From: JAIUNP01 sp020161975
GTDB lineage: Bacteria; Pseudomonadota; Alphaproteobacteria; Rhizobiales; Beijerinckiaceae
Direction: 5' to 3'
NCBI GenBank assembly: GCA_036745275.1
Contig: DAIOGK010000045.1
Location: 1 to 12,497 of the forward strand
DNA: 12,497 bases
Shown in pieces: positions 1 through 7,235 of the stretch; position 1 is the first letter of the stretch, and each line of letters begins with the position of its first letter. The position numbers and the translations under genes were made by a program. Below the pieces are notes generated by a model. It searched no databases. It was not told where the DNA came from and was given only the letters and a program-made list of their open reading frames with translations.

Positions 1-47
1 GTAAAACTCGCCGCAATCGCCATATGGCTCAAATAGTTAAATAGTCA

Positions 48-65
48 CTACGGCCGAGGCCGTAG
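48..65. other. Short perfect hairpin upstream of the TRAP operon
   Basis: The arms CTACGGCC (48-55) and GGCCGTAG (58-65) are perfectly complementary. As RNA this is a 7-bp stem with a CGAG tetraloop. AGT (43-45) and ACT (66-68) could extend it past a two-base bulge. No T-run follows on the plus strand, so a rho-independent terminator is not well supported. It may belong to the end of an upstream gene outside the window or be a regulatory site. Confidence 0.4.
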
Positions 66-172
66 ACTCATAATGCTTTGATCCAGATGCGCGCGGCCGC
101 GAGTTTGATAGCCGCCAGTCTGACTGGATTCAGAATTTGCGACAGAACCCGAGCGACATCCCCCTCCTCTCA

Positions 173-186
173 TCACGTTTTCGTGA
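173..186. promoter_or_regulatory. Small palindrome TCACG-N4-CGTGA in the TRAP leader
   Basis: The inverted repeat TCACG (173-177) and CGTGA (182-186) with a TTTT spacer lies about 100 bases before the dctP start. It could be a second regulator-binding site or part of a promoter. The arms are short and no family match was recognised, so a functional role is only a suggestion. Confidence 0.2.
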
Positions 187-232
187 CAATAATCGGATGC
201 GACTTGCTTATCCAAATGTGTGGCGCCATGAA

Positions 233-258
233 TGATAGCGCTAACATTAGCGATAACA
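233..258. promoter_or_regulatory. Tandem LacI-family operator-like sites before dctP
   Basis: TGATAGCGCTAACA (233-246) is a near-perfect dyad, 12 of 14 positions symmetric, around a central CG. This is the usual form of LacI/GalR-family operators. A second, weaker half-symmetric site of the same type, TTAGCGATAA (247-256), is centred on the CG at 251/252, exactly 12 bp further on. Both sit 24-49 bases before the dctP start. A LacI-family gene begins at 3145, directly after the transporter genes, so local control is likely. That this protein binds here is inferred. Confidence 0.55.
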
Positions 259-281
259 TACATACAAATGGGAGGTGCGAC

Positions 282-1265
282 ATGAACTCTGCAACGAGGA
301 TCGCGGGAGCTGCGTTGGTCACTTTCGGTATCGCCATTGGCACCGCACAGGCGCAGATGGTTGCGACCCTGGCAGGTTCGGATGCTCTCGGCTCACTGTA
401 TGACCGCCAGAACCGAATGTTCACGGATCTCGTCAACAAGCGGGCCAAGGGCGCTCTCACCATCAATTTCATTGCCGGCGAACAACTCGGCACCGACATT
501 CAGGTCATCGAACAGGCGATGACCAACGCCGTGCAGTTCTACGGCGACGATCTCAGCTGGTATGCGAACTGGGTCAAGGACTACTCGATCCTGAGCTGGG
601 GGTTCACCTTCCGCAATCCCGATCACATGCAGCGGTTTTTCGATAGCGGCATATACAAGGCTATCGCCAAGCGCCTGCAGGATGGGCAGGGCCTGCGCAT
701 TCTGGCCCAGGCACCGATTCAGCCGCGCATCATGTTCTCCAACAAGCCGATCAAGTCGGGAGCGGGCATCGAGGGCCTGAAGATGCGGGTGCCCGAGATC
801 AAGACCTATCTCGAACTCTGGCAGACGCTCGGCGCCCGGCCGACGCGCGTGGCCTGGGGCGAGGTCTTTCTCGCGTTGAAGACCGGTGTCGTTGAAGCCG
901 CCGAAGGGCCGGTTTCCGCAGCCTATGCTGCAAAGTTCTACGAGGCCGCACCGAACGTCATCCGGACCGATCATGTTCTGGCGGCGACGCATTTCATGGT
1001 GAACGAGAAGTTCTATCAGTCGCTGTCGCCCGACCTGCAGAAGATCGTCACCGATACCGCAGCGGAAGTTGCGCAATGGGCGCGCAAGCAGGCTGCGGCA
1101 GAAACCGAGGGCCTTTACGGCAAGATGGCCGCGGCGGGCGCGAAGGTTTCCAAGATCGACGTTGAACCGCTGCGCAAGAAGTCCGTCGCGGCGGTGAAGC
1201 GGATGGAGGAGGCAGGCGCCTGGTCGAAGGGCCTCTGGCAGACCGTGCAGGATATTCCGAACTGA
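282..1265 (+). CDS. dctP: TRAP transporter substrate-binding protein (DctP family)
   Basis: Periplasmic solute receptor of a tripartite ATP-independent transporter; it delivers a small, usually carboxylate-bearing ligand to the membrane subunits. The ATG at 282 is chosen because GGGAGGTG (270-277) sits just upstream and residues 1-24 then form a clear Sec signal peptide ending AQA before QMV. The mature protein has the family fold signature: GLKMRVPE at 165-172, where R169 matches the arginine that grips the ligand carboxylate in this family, followed by the GEVFLALKTGVVEAAEGP segment (193-210). The position that is Asn in SiaP-type proteins appears to be G209. At 327 residues it is full length. 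It heads a three-gene TRAP operon, with the next start 24 bases downstream. The ligand is unknown. An earlier in-frame ATG at 78 would bury the signal peptide and is rejected. Confidence 0.93.
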   Translation: MNSATRIAGAALVTFGIAIGTAQAQMVATLAGSDALGSLYDRQNRMFTDLVNKRAKGALTINFIAGEQLGTDIQVIEQAMTNAVQFYGDDLSWYANWVKDYSILSWGFTFRNPDHMQRFFDSGIYKAIAKRLQDGQGLRILAQAPIQPRIMFSNKPIKSGAGIEGLKMRVPEIKTYLELWQTLGARPTRVAWGEVFLALKTGVVEAAEGPVSAAYAAKFYEAAPNVIRTDHVLAATHFMVNEKFYQSLSPDLQKIVTDTAAEVAQWARKQAAAETEGLYGKMAAAGAKVSKIDVEPLRKKSVAAVKRMEEAGAWSKGLWQTVQDIPN

Positions 1266-1289
1266 GAAACGGCGCCGGAGGGCCTTGCC

Positions 1290-1832
1290 ATGCTAGCGGT
1301 CTGGAGACGCGGCCTGTTATGGCTCGAAAAGATTGAAATGGCCGTTGCCATCGTTCTTTTCGCGTCCATCGTCGTGGCGATCTTCTGTCAGGTCGTCAGC
1401 CGGTACGGCTTCAACTGGCCGCTGGTCTGGGTTGAGGAAGCATCGATCTACGCCTTCATCTGGATCGTCTTTCTCGGCGCGGCGATCGGCGCAAAGCGGC
1501 TTTCCCACATTCGCATCGAGGCGCTGTCACTGGCGTTTCCGGCGCGAGGACAGGCGTTTCTGCGCCTGTTGGGGGCAGCGGTCATGCTGTTCGTGACCGT
1601 ATATCTGATCATCCGCCTGCCGGCGGTCCTCAGGATCGAGATGCGCAGCGTTACGGTGTCCCTGCCGGTGCAACTGCCGCGGATGTGGTTCTACTCGGTG
1701 CCGTTGCTTTATGCCTGCATCTCCATGGCGCTGACGCAGGTCTACTTCGTGGCCGCCGGGGCGGTCAGCCTGCGAACCGGCGTGGCGGTGACGGGCATTG
1801 GCGGCCAGCCCGACCCCAAGGAAGGGATCTGA
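1290..1832 (+). CDS. dctQ: TRAP transporter small membrane subunit (DctQ family)
   Basis: Small permease subunit that pairs with DctM in the inner membrane to form the sodium-coupled TRAP translocator. The 180-residue product has four hydrophobic segments at about 16-36, 47-68, 91-110 and 132-155. The second begins with the DctQ-typical WVEEASIYAF region (47-56), preceded by the QVVSRYGFNWPL stretch (34-45) usual for the family. GGAGGG at 1277-1282 lies 7 bases before the ATG. It is 24 bases downstream of dctP and 4 bases upstream of dctM, the standard gene order P-Q-M, so co-transcription is very likely. No abnormality is seen. Confidence 0.93.
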   Translation: MLAVWRRGLLWLEKIEMAVAIVLFASIVVAIFCQVVSRYGFNWPLVWVEEASIYAFIWIVFLGAAIGAKRLSHIRIEALSLAFPARGQAFLRLLGAAVMLFVTVYLIIRLPAVLRIEMRSVTVSLPVQLPRMWFYSVPLLYACISMALTQVYFVAAGAVSLRTGVAVTGIGGQPDPKEGI

Positions 1833-1836
1833 TCCG

Positions 1837-3117
1837 ATGCCAGTCCTGTTGTTGATGCTGGTTTTCCTGGTTCTGCTCGCCCTGGAGGTGCCCGTTGCAT
1901 TCGCGATGATCTTCTCGGCGATCATCTTCATCCTGACCGGCCCCGGCCTGCCGGACATGATCGTGATCCAGCGCATGACGGGAGGGCTCGACAGTTTTCC
2001 CTTCCTCGCCATTCCCCTGTTCGTGCTGGCGGGGAATCTGTTCAACCGGGCCGGCATTTCCGAACGGATTTTCGATTTCGCCTCCGCTCTGGTCGGCCAC
2101 ATGCGGGGCGGGCTGGCGCAGGTCAACATCGCCGCAAGCATCATCTTCGCCGGCATGTCGGGCGTAGCCCAGGCCGATGCCGCAGGGCTCGGCGCCGTCG
2201 AGATCCGCCAGATGCGCGAACGGGGCTATTCGGCGGGCTTTTCGGCGGCGGTGACGGCCGCATCGTCGATCATCGGGCCTATCATTCCGCCGAGCGTGAT
2301 CATGGTGATCTACGCGGTGACGGCGCAGGTTTCGCTGACGGACCTTTTTCTGGCGGGGATCATCCCCGGCCTGATCATGGGCATGGCGCTGATGATCGTG
2401 GTCAACCTGCTGGTCCGGTTCGGATACGAGAATGCTCCGCGCACTGAACGGGCGTCCCTCAATCAGCTCTCCACGACGTTCTGGAAGGCGTTGCCGGCGC
2501 TGATTGCGCCCGTCTTTCTGGTCGGCGGCATGCTGCTTGGAATTGCGACGCCAACCGAACTTGGTGCGCTGATCGTCGTCTATGCCGCAGTGCTTGGATT
2601 CGTGAACCGCGAGCTGACTTTGCATGGCCTCTATGAGGCGCTGGCCATGAGCGTCGTCACAACGGGCGTTCTGGTGTTCATCATCGCCGCCGCATTCCCG
2701 TTCGGCTGGCTGATCTCTGTCCAGAACATTCCGGGCATGCTGGTCGGGATGATGCGTTCGCTGACCGACAACCCGCTGGTTCTGTTGCTGATCCTGAATA
2801 TCGCCTTGCTGATCGTCGGCTTGTTCATGGAGACAACGGCTATCCTGCTGGTGGCGACGCCCGCGCTGCTGCCGTTGGTGCTCTCCTACGGCGTGGACCC
2901 GGTCCAGTTCGGCGTGTTCATGGTCGTCAATCTTCTGATCGGAGCGCTGACGCCGCCATTCGGCGTCATCCTGTTCATCTGCATGCATATCGCACAGATT
3001 TCCTTCGCGCAGATGATCCGGTCTATCCTGCCGTTCTATATTCCTTTGCTTCTCGTGCTTCTGGCTTTGACATATATTCCTCAGCTGTCGCTCTGGTTGC
3101 CGGGGCTTTTCAAGTAA
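1837..3117 (+). CDS. dctM: TRAP transporter large membrane subunit (DctM family)
   Basis: Large, elevator-type permease subunit of the TRAP transporter. The 426-residue product is strongly hydrophobic throughout, with about a dozen membrane or hairpin segments. It has the family signatures GMSGVAQADAAGLG (106-119) and GPIIPPS (147-153), plus the second-half repeat around GLFMETTAILLVATPALLP. The ATG at 1837 is preferred: AAGGAAGGG (1819-1826) lies about 10 bases upstream, and the start MPVLLLMLVFLVLLALEVPV matches normal family N-termini. The in-frame ATG at 1798 would add 13 hydrophilic residues and overlap dctQ by 35 bases. Length is normal for the family. With dctP and dctQ it forms a complete transporter. 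Confidence 0.94.
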   Translation: MPVLLLMLVFLVLLALEVPVAFAMIFSAIIFILTGPGLPDMIVIQRMTGGLDSFPFLAIPLFVLAGNLFNRAGISERIFDFASALVGHMRGGLAQVNIAASIIFAGMSGVAQADAAGLGAVEIRQMRERGYSAGFSAAVTAASSIIGPIIPPSVIMVIYAVTAQVSLTDLFLAGIIPGLIMGMALMIVVNLLVRFGYENAPRTERASLNQLSTTFWKALPALIAPVFLVGGMLLGIATPTELGALIVVYAAVLGFVNRELTLHGLYEALAMSVVTTGVLVFIIAAAFPFGWLISVQNIPGMLVGMMRSLTDNPLVLLLILNIALLIVGLFMETTAILLVATPALLPLVLSYGVDPVQFGVFMVVNLLIGALTPPFGVILFICMHIAQISFAQMIRSILPFYIPLLLVLLALTYIPQLSLWLPGLFK

Positions 3118-3144
3118 ACACTGGTAAATGGCAAGTAAAATACC

Positions 3145-4221
3145 ATGCTACTTCATGACGAACCGCCCGACGGCGGCCAGAAAGACAAGGTAACGCGCAA
3201 GAGACGGCGGCGGACATCGCCGCGTCGCGTCACCATGGCCGATGTCGCCAAGGCGGCCGGCGTCTCGGCGCAGACCGTCTCACGCACCATCAACAATCCG
3301 GATGTGGTCAATGAAGATGTGCGCCTGCTGGTCGAGGATGCCATCCGGCGGCTGAATTTCGTGCCCAATTTCGCGGCGAGCCAGATGGCGACCAATCGCA
3401 GCCGCATCATCGCGGTGATCCTGCCCTCGCTTTCGGCCTCGATCTTCGCCAATACCGTTCAGGGGCTATCGAGCATGCTGCTGCCCGCCGGCTACCAGAT
3501 ATTGCTCGGCCACACCCATTACAGCAACGAACAGGAAGAAGCGGTGGTCCGATCCATTCTCGGCCGCGGCCCGGAAGGTATTGTCATCATCGGAACGACG
3601 CATACGCCCAATGCCAGGCAGTTGCTGCAGATTTCCGGCCTGCCGGTGGTCGAGACCTGGGAGTGGACACGTGATCCGGTGGATCTCCTCGTCGGCTATT
3701 CGAACGAGGGGGCTGCGGTCGAAATGGTAAGGCATCTCTACGCCAAGGGCTACCGCCGGCTGGTTTTTTCGGGTGTCGTCGAAGCTGGCGATGCGCGCGG
3801 TCAGTCGCGTCTGCGCGGCTTCCAGGCAGAGACCGCGCGCCTCGGGCTGGATGCCTCCCGCATTCATCTTCTTGAAGGGTGCGACCTGTCCTTGAAGACC
3901 GGCGGCGCATCGGTTGATGCGATCAGGAGCCGCTATCCCGATGCCGACGCAATCTTCTATTCCTCGGACATCTTTGCAGCGGGTGCCGTGCAGCAATGCC
4001 GGAAGCTGGGTCTGCGCGTGCCCGAGGATCTGGCCATCGCAGGGTTCGGCGGGTTCGACATCGCCGAAATTCTCATTCCTTCGCTGACGACGATCAGGAT
4101 TCCGTCGAGGCAGATTGGCGAACTCGCCGGGCGGCTGCTGCTGTCGAAGCTGACGAAGGTCGCCGTTGAAGCCCCGCATATCCGTGTCGATTACACGCTC
4201 GTGCCCGGTGAAAGTACATGA
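3145..4221 (+). CDS. LacI-family transcriptional regulator
   Basis: DNA-binding repressor or activator with an N-terminal LacI helix-turn-helix (residues 31-52, MADVAKAAGVSAQTVSRTIN), a hinge region (about 74-86) and a periplasmic-binding-protein-like effector domain starting near IIAVILPSLSASIFA. At 358 residues it is slightly long because about 30 residues, rich in Arg and Lys (KRRRRTSPRRV), precede the HTH. Similar basic leaders occur in GntR-like LacI proteins. No strong Shine-Dalgarno is seen before 3145; the ATG at 3235 is an alternative start that would delete the basic leader. It lies 27 bases after dctM and overlaps the MaoC gene by ATGA, so it probably sits in the transporter transcription unit and autoregulates through the sites at 233-258. 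The effector is probably the transported acid or a product of it (inferred). Confidence 0.9.
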   Translation: MLLHDEPPDGGQKDKVTRKRRRRTSPRRVTMADVAKAAGVSAQTVSRTINNPDVVNEDVRLLVEDAIRRLNFVPNFAASQMATNRSRIIAVILPSLSASIFANTVQGLSSMLLPAGYQILLGHTHYSNEQEEAVVRSILGRGPEGIVIIGTTHTPNARQLLQISGLPVVETWEWTRDPVDLLVGYSNEGAAVEMVRHLYAKGYRRLVFSGVVEAGDARGQSRLRGFQAETARLGLDASRIHLLEGCDLSLKTGGASVDAIRSRYPDADAIFYSSDIFAAGAVQQCRKLGLRVPEDLAIAGFGGFDIAEILIPSLTTIRIPSRQIGELAGRLLLSKLTKVAVEAPHIRVDYTLVPGEST

Positions 4222-4682
4222 AGCTCAGCGAAAAGAACTTCTATGAGGACCTTGAGGTCGGCTATTCCTATGAGACGCCGGCCATCACTGTCGGCGAGGC
4301 CCATATCCTCGGATTTGCCGGGCTCACCGGCGATTTTGCCGATGTTCATGTGGATGAGACCTTCGCCCAAGAGATGGGCTTCCGGGGGCGCATCGCTCAT
4401 GGAATCCTCGGCCTTGGCCTGATCGATGCCCTGAAGAACCGGTGTCTGGTCGGGTTTCATGTGGTCGCCGCCCTGAACTGGAACTGGCGCTTTGCGGGCC
4501 CCTTGTACATTGGCGACCGGCTCGGCGCGCGGCTTACGATCCTCGACAAGCGGCTGACCCGAAAGGGGGACCGCGGAATCGTCACGCTGGAGATCAAGGG
4601 TATCAATCAGAACGGTGAGGTCGTTCAGGAAGGCCAGAACCAGATCATGGTGCTTTGCCGTCCATCCGGAAATCCAAAGTAA
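4218..4682 (+). CDS. MaoC-like (R)-specific acyl-CoA hydratase/dehydratase
   Basis: A 154-residue single hot-dog-fold protein of the MaoC/R-hydratase family, which adds water to or removes it from 2-enoyl-CoA thioesters in the cytoplasm. The hydratase-2 motif region lies at residues 33-48, with the presumptive catalytic pair D39 and H44 (GLTGDFADVHVD). The Asn-Pro usually found between them is replaced by Ala-Asp, so substrate preference may differ from classical PhaJ/MaoC enzymes. The later HGILGLGL segment (61-68) is also typical. The start overlaps the regulator's stop as ATGA, implying translational coupling. It is the first catabolic enzyme of the cluster and ends about 200 bases before the CoA-transferase gene. 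Real function on a CoA thioester is inferred from family and neighbours. Confidence 0.88.
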   Translation: MKLSEKNFYEDLEVGYSYETPAITVGEAHILGFAGLTGDFADVHVDETFAQEMGFRGRIAHGILGLGLIDALKNRCLVGFHVVAALNWNWRFAGPLYIGDRLGARLTILDKRLTRKGDRGIVTLEIKGINQNGEVVQEGQNQIMVLCRPSGNPK

Positions 4683-4688
4683 AACAGT

Positions 4689-4735
4689 GAATTTTTTCGC
4701 TTTGTCCAGTCTTGAGCCAGCGAAAAATTCTGGAC
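4689..4735. repeat. Two interlocked inverted repeats after the MaoC gene
   Basis: Arm A GAATTTTTTCGCT (4689-4701) pairs with A' AGCGAAAAATTC (4719-4730), 12 bp with one unpaired T. Arm B GTCCAG (4704-4709) pairs with B' CTGGAC (4730-4735). The order A-B-A'-B' means the two stems either exclude each other or form a pseudoknot. The element starts 7 bases after the MaoC stop and 150 bases before the next gene. No T-run follows A', so it is not a classical terminator. Its role is unknown. Confidence 0.5.
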
Positions 4736-4755
4736 CTTAACACGAATAGAAACAA

Positions 4756-4765
4756 CAGACGTCTG
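4756..4765. promoter_or_regulatory. 10-bp palindrome CAGACGTCTG before the CoA-transferase gene
   Basis: A perfect 10-bp dyad with a central CG lies 120 bases before the CoA-transferase start, in the only sizeable gap of the cluster. It resembles a short operator core, but its half-site differs from the dyads at 233-258. No convincing -35/-10 pair could be fixed around it. The gap 4683-4884 otherwise holds only the interlocked repeats and the ribosome-binding site. Confidence 0.2.
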
Positions 4766-4884
4766 ATCGCAAGCAAAAGTGGACCGAACGAAATCGCAAG
4801 AGCGGTAATGATGAGTCACGCCGTTATGCCTGGGCCGATTTTTTCTTAATGCACCGCATCTGGCGGCAAGTGAAGGAGAAGGAA

Positions 4885-6078
4885 ATGGGAATTCTCACCG
4901 GATACAGGGTGCTGGATTGCACAATAGCCATGGCCGGGCCATTTGCGGCGCAACGGCTCGGCGATCTGGGGGCTGACGTCGTCAAGGTGGAGCCGATCAC
5001 CGGAGAATGGCAACGGCATGTCTCGGCGGGTGGGGCGCAGGGCAAGCGCATCAATGTGTCGTTCCTGTCGCTCAACCGCAACAAGCGGTCGCTTGCGGTG
5101 GATCTCAAGTCGCAGGAGGGCAAGGACGTTCTGCTGGAGCTGGTCAGAACGGCGGATGTCTTTCTTCAGAATTACCGGCCCGGAGTTGCCAAGCGGCTCG
5201 GCGTCGATTACGAAACGCTCTCCCAGATCAACTCAAGGCTGATCTATGTCTCGATGTCGGGCTATGGCGAGGATGGCCCTTACGTCAATCATCCCGGTCA
5301 GGACCTGATCCTGCAAGGCATGTCCGGCGCCATGCTGTCGGCTGGCCGCGAGGGCGAGGCGCCGAATGCGTCCGGGCAATATATCGTCGATGCCATCGCC
5401 GCCTATAACGCATTCGAGGGCGTTCTTGCGGCATTGCTGCACCGGGAACGAACCGGCGAGGGGCAGCTTGTGCAGGTCAATATGCTGGATGCGATCACGA
5501 CCATCCAGATGCAGGAGTTGTCGGTCTTCACTGTCGGAGGCAAGCCGCAGCAGCGCTCGTCCGAGCCGCATGCGCATGTCTACATTCGCGCCCCATATGG
5601 CGCGTTCGCGACCAGCGACGGCTACATCATCATTGCGTTTCCGCCTCTGAAAAAACTAGGCGCGGTCATCGGCGAGTACAGTTTCCTGGACATGGACGAC
5701 GAGGTCGATACCTGGTCACGGCGCGACGAGATTTTTGCCAAAACACGGGACCGGCTCAAGACCAGATCCTCGGCCGAATGGCTGAAGCTTATGCGTGAGG
5801 CGGATATCTGGTGCGGCCCGGTCTACAATTATCAGGATCTGGTCGACGATCCCCAGATCAAACACAACGGAACATTCGTCGAATACGAACACCCGACCGA
5901 GGGGCACATTCGCGCACCGGGCTTTCCGATCCGGTTTTCCAAAACGCCCAGCAGGATCGAACGGGGGGCGCCGCTGACCGGGCAGCACACGCGGGAGGTT
6001 CTTGAGGAAGCAGGCTTCGATGCAGCGCGGATCGCAAGGCTGGAGAAATCGGGCGCTATCCGGATGGGAGACGAATGA
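4885..6078 (+). CDS. Family III CoA-transferase (CaiB/BaiF/Frc type)
   Basis: Transfers CoA from an acyl-CoA donor to a free carboxylic acid through an aspartyl intermediate; cytoplasmic, usually a dimer of interlocked rings. The ATG at 4885 is chosen because AAGGAG (4873-4878) lies 6 bases upstream and the product then starts MGILTGYRVLDCTIAMAGPF, the normal family N-terminus. With this start the catalytic Asp of the YIVDAIAAYNAF segment is residue 169, the same number as in Frc and CaiB. Other family marks are the LGADVVKVEP loop (28-37), SLNRNKRSLAVDLK (62-75) and the C-terminal PLTGQHTREVLEEAGF. At 397 residues it is full length. The next gene overlaps its stop by ATGA. Probable role: CoA activation of the acid imported by the TRAP transporter. 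An in-frame ATG at 4849 is rejected. Confidence 0.93.
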   Translation: MGILTGYRVLDCTIAMAGPFAAQRLGDLGADVVKVEPITGEWQRHVSAGGAQGKRINVSFLSLNRNKRSLAVDLKSQEGKDVLLELVRTADVFLQNYRPGVAKRLGVDYETLSQINSRLIYVSMSGYGEDGPYVNHPGQDLILQGMSGAMLSAGREGEAPNASGQYIVDAIAAYNAFEGVLAALLHRERTGEGQLVQVNMLDAITTIQMQELSVFTVGGKPQQRSSEPHAHVYIRAPYGAFATSDGYIIIAFPPLKKLGAVIGEYSFLDMDDEVDTWSRRDEIFAKTRDRLKTRSSAEWLKLMREADIWCGPVYNYQDLVDDPQIKHNGTFVEYEHPTEGHIRAPGFPIRFSKTPSRIERGAPLTGQHTREVLEEAGFDAARIARLEKSGAIRMGDE

Positions 6079-7226
6079 TGCAAAGCTACTCGGCCCTGAC
6101 ATGGGATCACCCGCGCGGCTACGACGCACTGGCCGCAGCTACAATCCTCCGCAAGAACATCGACGACATCGCGGTCACATGGGCCAAGCAGCCGCTGGAA
6201 GGCTTTGAGGCGCATCCGATCGCCGATCTCTGCGCGCGCTACGATATCGTCATCATGGATCATCCGCACGTCGGCGAGGCACTAGATGCCCGCTGTCTGC
6301 AGCCGCTTGAAAGTGTCTTTGACCAATCCACCCTCTCGGAAATTGCCGCCAACAGCATTGGCGCTACCTTCGAAAGCTACCGGTTCGCCGGCAAGCATTG
6401 GGCATTGCCGCTCGATGCGGCGACCCAGGTGCTGGCCAGCCGGCCGGATCTGATGCAGCAGCCGGTGCCGACGAGCTGGTCCGAGGTGGCACGCCTTTCG
6501 CGCGAAACCGGAAGGGTCGCGATGTCGCTTGCGGGCCCCCACACGATCTGCACCTTCATGTCCATGGCAGCCGCGTTCGACGATCCGCCAGCAGTGGCCG
6601 ATCCGGATGTTTTCGTTGCGAGCAATACCGGCGCGGAGGTCTACGATCTCCTTTCCGAGCTTGCCAGCCGCAGCCCTGCCTTTGCCAGCGAGATGAACCC
6701 CATCGCCATGCTCGGCTACATGACGAGGGAGAACGGTATACTTTTTTGTCCGCTGATCTTTGCCTACGTCACTTATGCGAACCCGAAAAAAGGGCATCGC
6801 ATCGCATTCGACAACGCGCCGCGCAGATCGCCCGGCGGCAAGGCAGGATCGACGCTCGGAGGCACCGGCATCGGGCTGACAGCACGCTGCCCGATCACCC
6901 CTCAACTGAAACAGCACCTGCTATGGCTGATGGGGCGTGACGCACAGGTGGATTTTCTGCCACGCCATAACGGGCAGCCATCGCATCGCGCCGCCTGGCA
7001 CGATGCGTCAGTCAACAGATTTTGGAACGATTTTTACCACAACACCGCCGCGACGCAGGAGGAAGCCTACGTCCGCCCGCGCTACAACGGCTACATCCGG
7101 TTTCAAGCCGAAGCTTCCGCCTTTCTGCGCCAAGCCATGGCCGACAGAATGCCGGGGACCAAGGCAGCGGCGGGGCTGAACGAGCTGCACCGGCGTCTGC
7201 GCGGTGCGACCGGCGGCGAACGCTAG
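6075..7226 (+). CDS. Family 1 solute-binding-protein-like protein lacking a signal peptide
   Basis: The 383-residue product resembles the extracellular solute-binding proteins of carbohydrate ABC transporters. Supporting features are LTWDHPRGYDAL near the N-terminus, YDIVIMDHPHVG (55-66), then YRFAGKHWALPLDAATQVLASRPDL and the TSWSEVARLS region that usually follows the hinge. Unlike true periplasmic members, it starts directly in the mature fold: there is no hydrophobic signal segment or lipobox, and no ABC permease or ATPase gene lies in the window. Its ATG overlaps the CoA-transferase stop (ATGA) after GGGAG at 6066-6070, and the enoyl-CoA hydratase follows 9 bases downstream, so it belongs to the catabolic operon. 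It may bind a substrate or intermediate in the cytoplasm, or be an enzyme or chaperone derived from the fold. Function unknown; family assignment is fairly sure. Confidence 0.75.
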   Translation: MMQSYSALTWDHPRGYDALAAATILRKNIDDIAVTWAKQPLEGFEAHPIADLCARYDIVIMDHPHVGEALDARCLQPLESVFDQSTLSEIAANSIGATFESYRFAGKHWALPLDAATQVLASRPDLMQQPVPTSWSEVARLSRETGRVAMSLAGPHTICTFMSMAAAFDDPPAVADPDVFVASNTGAEVYDLLSELASRSPAFASEMNPIAMLGYMTRENGILFCPLIFAYVTYANPKKGHRIAFDNAPRRSPGGKAGSTLGGTGIGLTARCPITPQLKQHLLWLMGRDAQVDFLPRHNGQPSHRAAWHDASVNRFWNDFYHNTAATQEEAYVRPRYNGYIRFQAEASAFLRQAMADRMPGTKAAAGLNELHRRLRGATGGER

Positions 7227-7235
7227 GAGGGGGCG

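Noticed and set aside
78..281. In-frame upstream ATG extending dctP by 68 codons
   Set aside because: No ribosome-binding site precedes it, the extension would place the signal peptide in mid-protein, and it would cover the operator-like sites. ATG 282 has a strong Shine-Dalgarno.
393..1076. 227-codon minus-strand frame opposite dctP
   Set aside because: Shadow of a clear receptor gene; no ribosome-binding site or family features.
1765..2988. 407-codon open frame on the minus strand opposite dctM
   Set aside because: Low-complexity, extremely Arg/Asp/Gln/His-rich translation, typical of the antisense of a GC-rich membrane-protein gene; dctM on the plus strand is unmistakable.
3122..3145. 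TGGTA...TACCA ends flanking the dctM-regulator gap as an operator
   Set aside because: Only five bases pair around a long unpaired centre; this is expected by chance and lacks the central CG of LacI-type sites.
3466..4179. 237-codon minus-strand frame opposite the LacI-type regulator
   Set aside because: The translation has no domain features, and the plus strand encodes a full regulator.
4824..4848. T-run GATTTTTTCTTAA before the CoA-transferase as a rho-independent terminator
   Set aside because: The only preceding stem is GCC/GGC, three base pairs, too weak to be a terminator hairpin.
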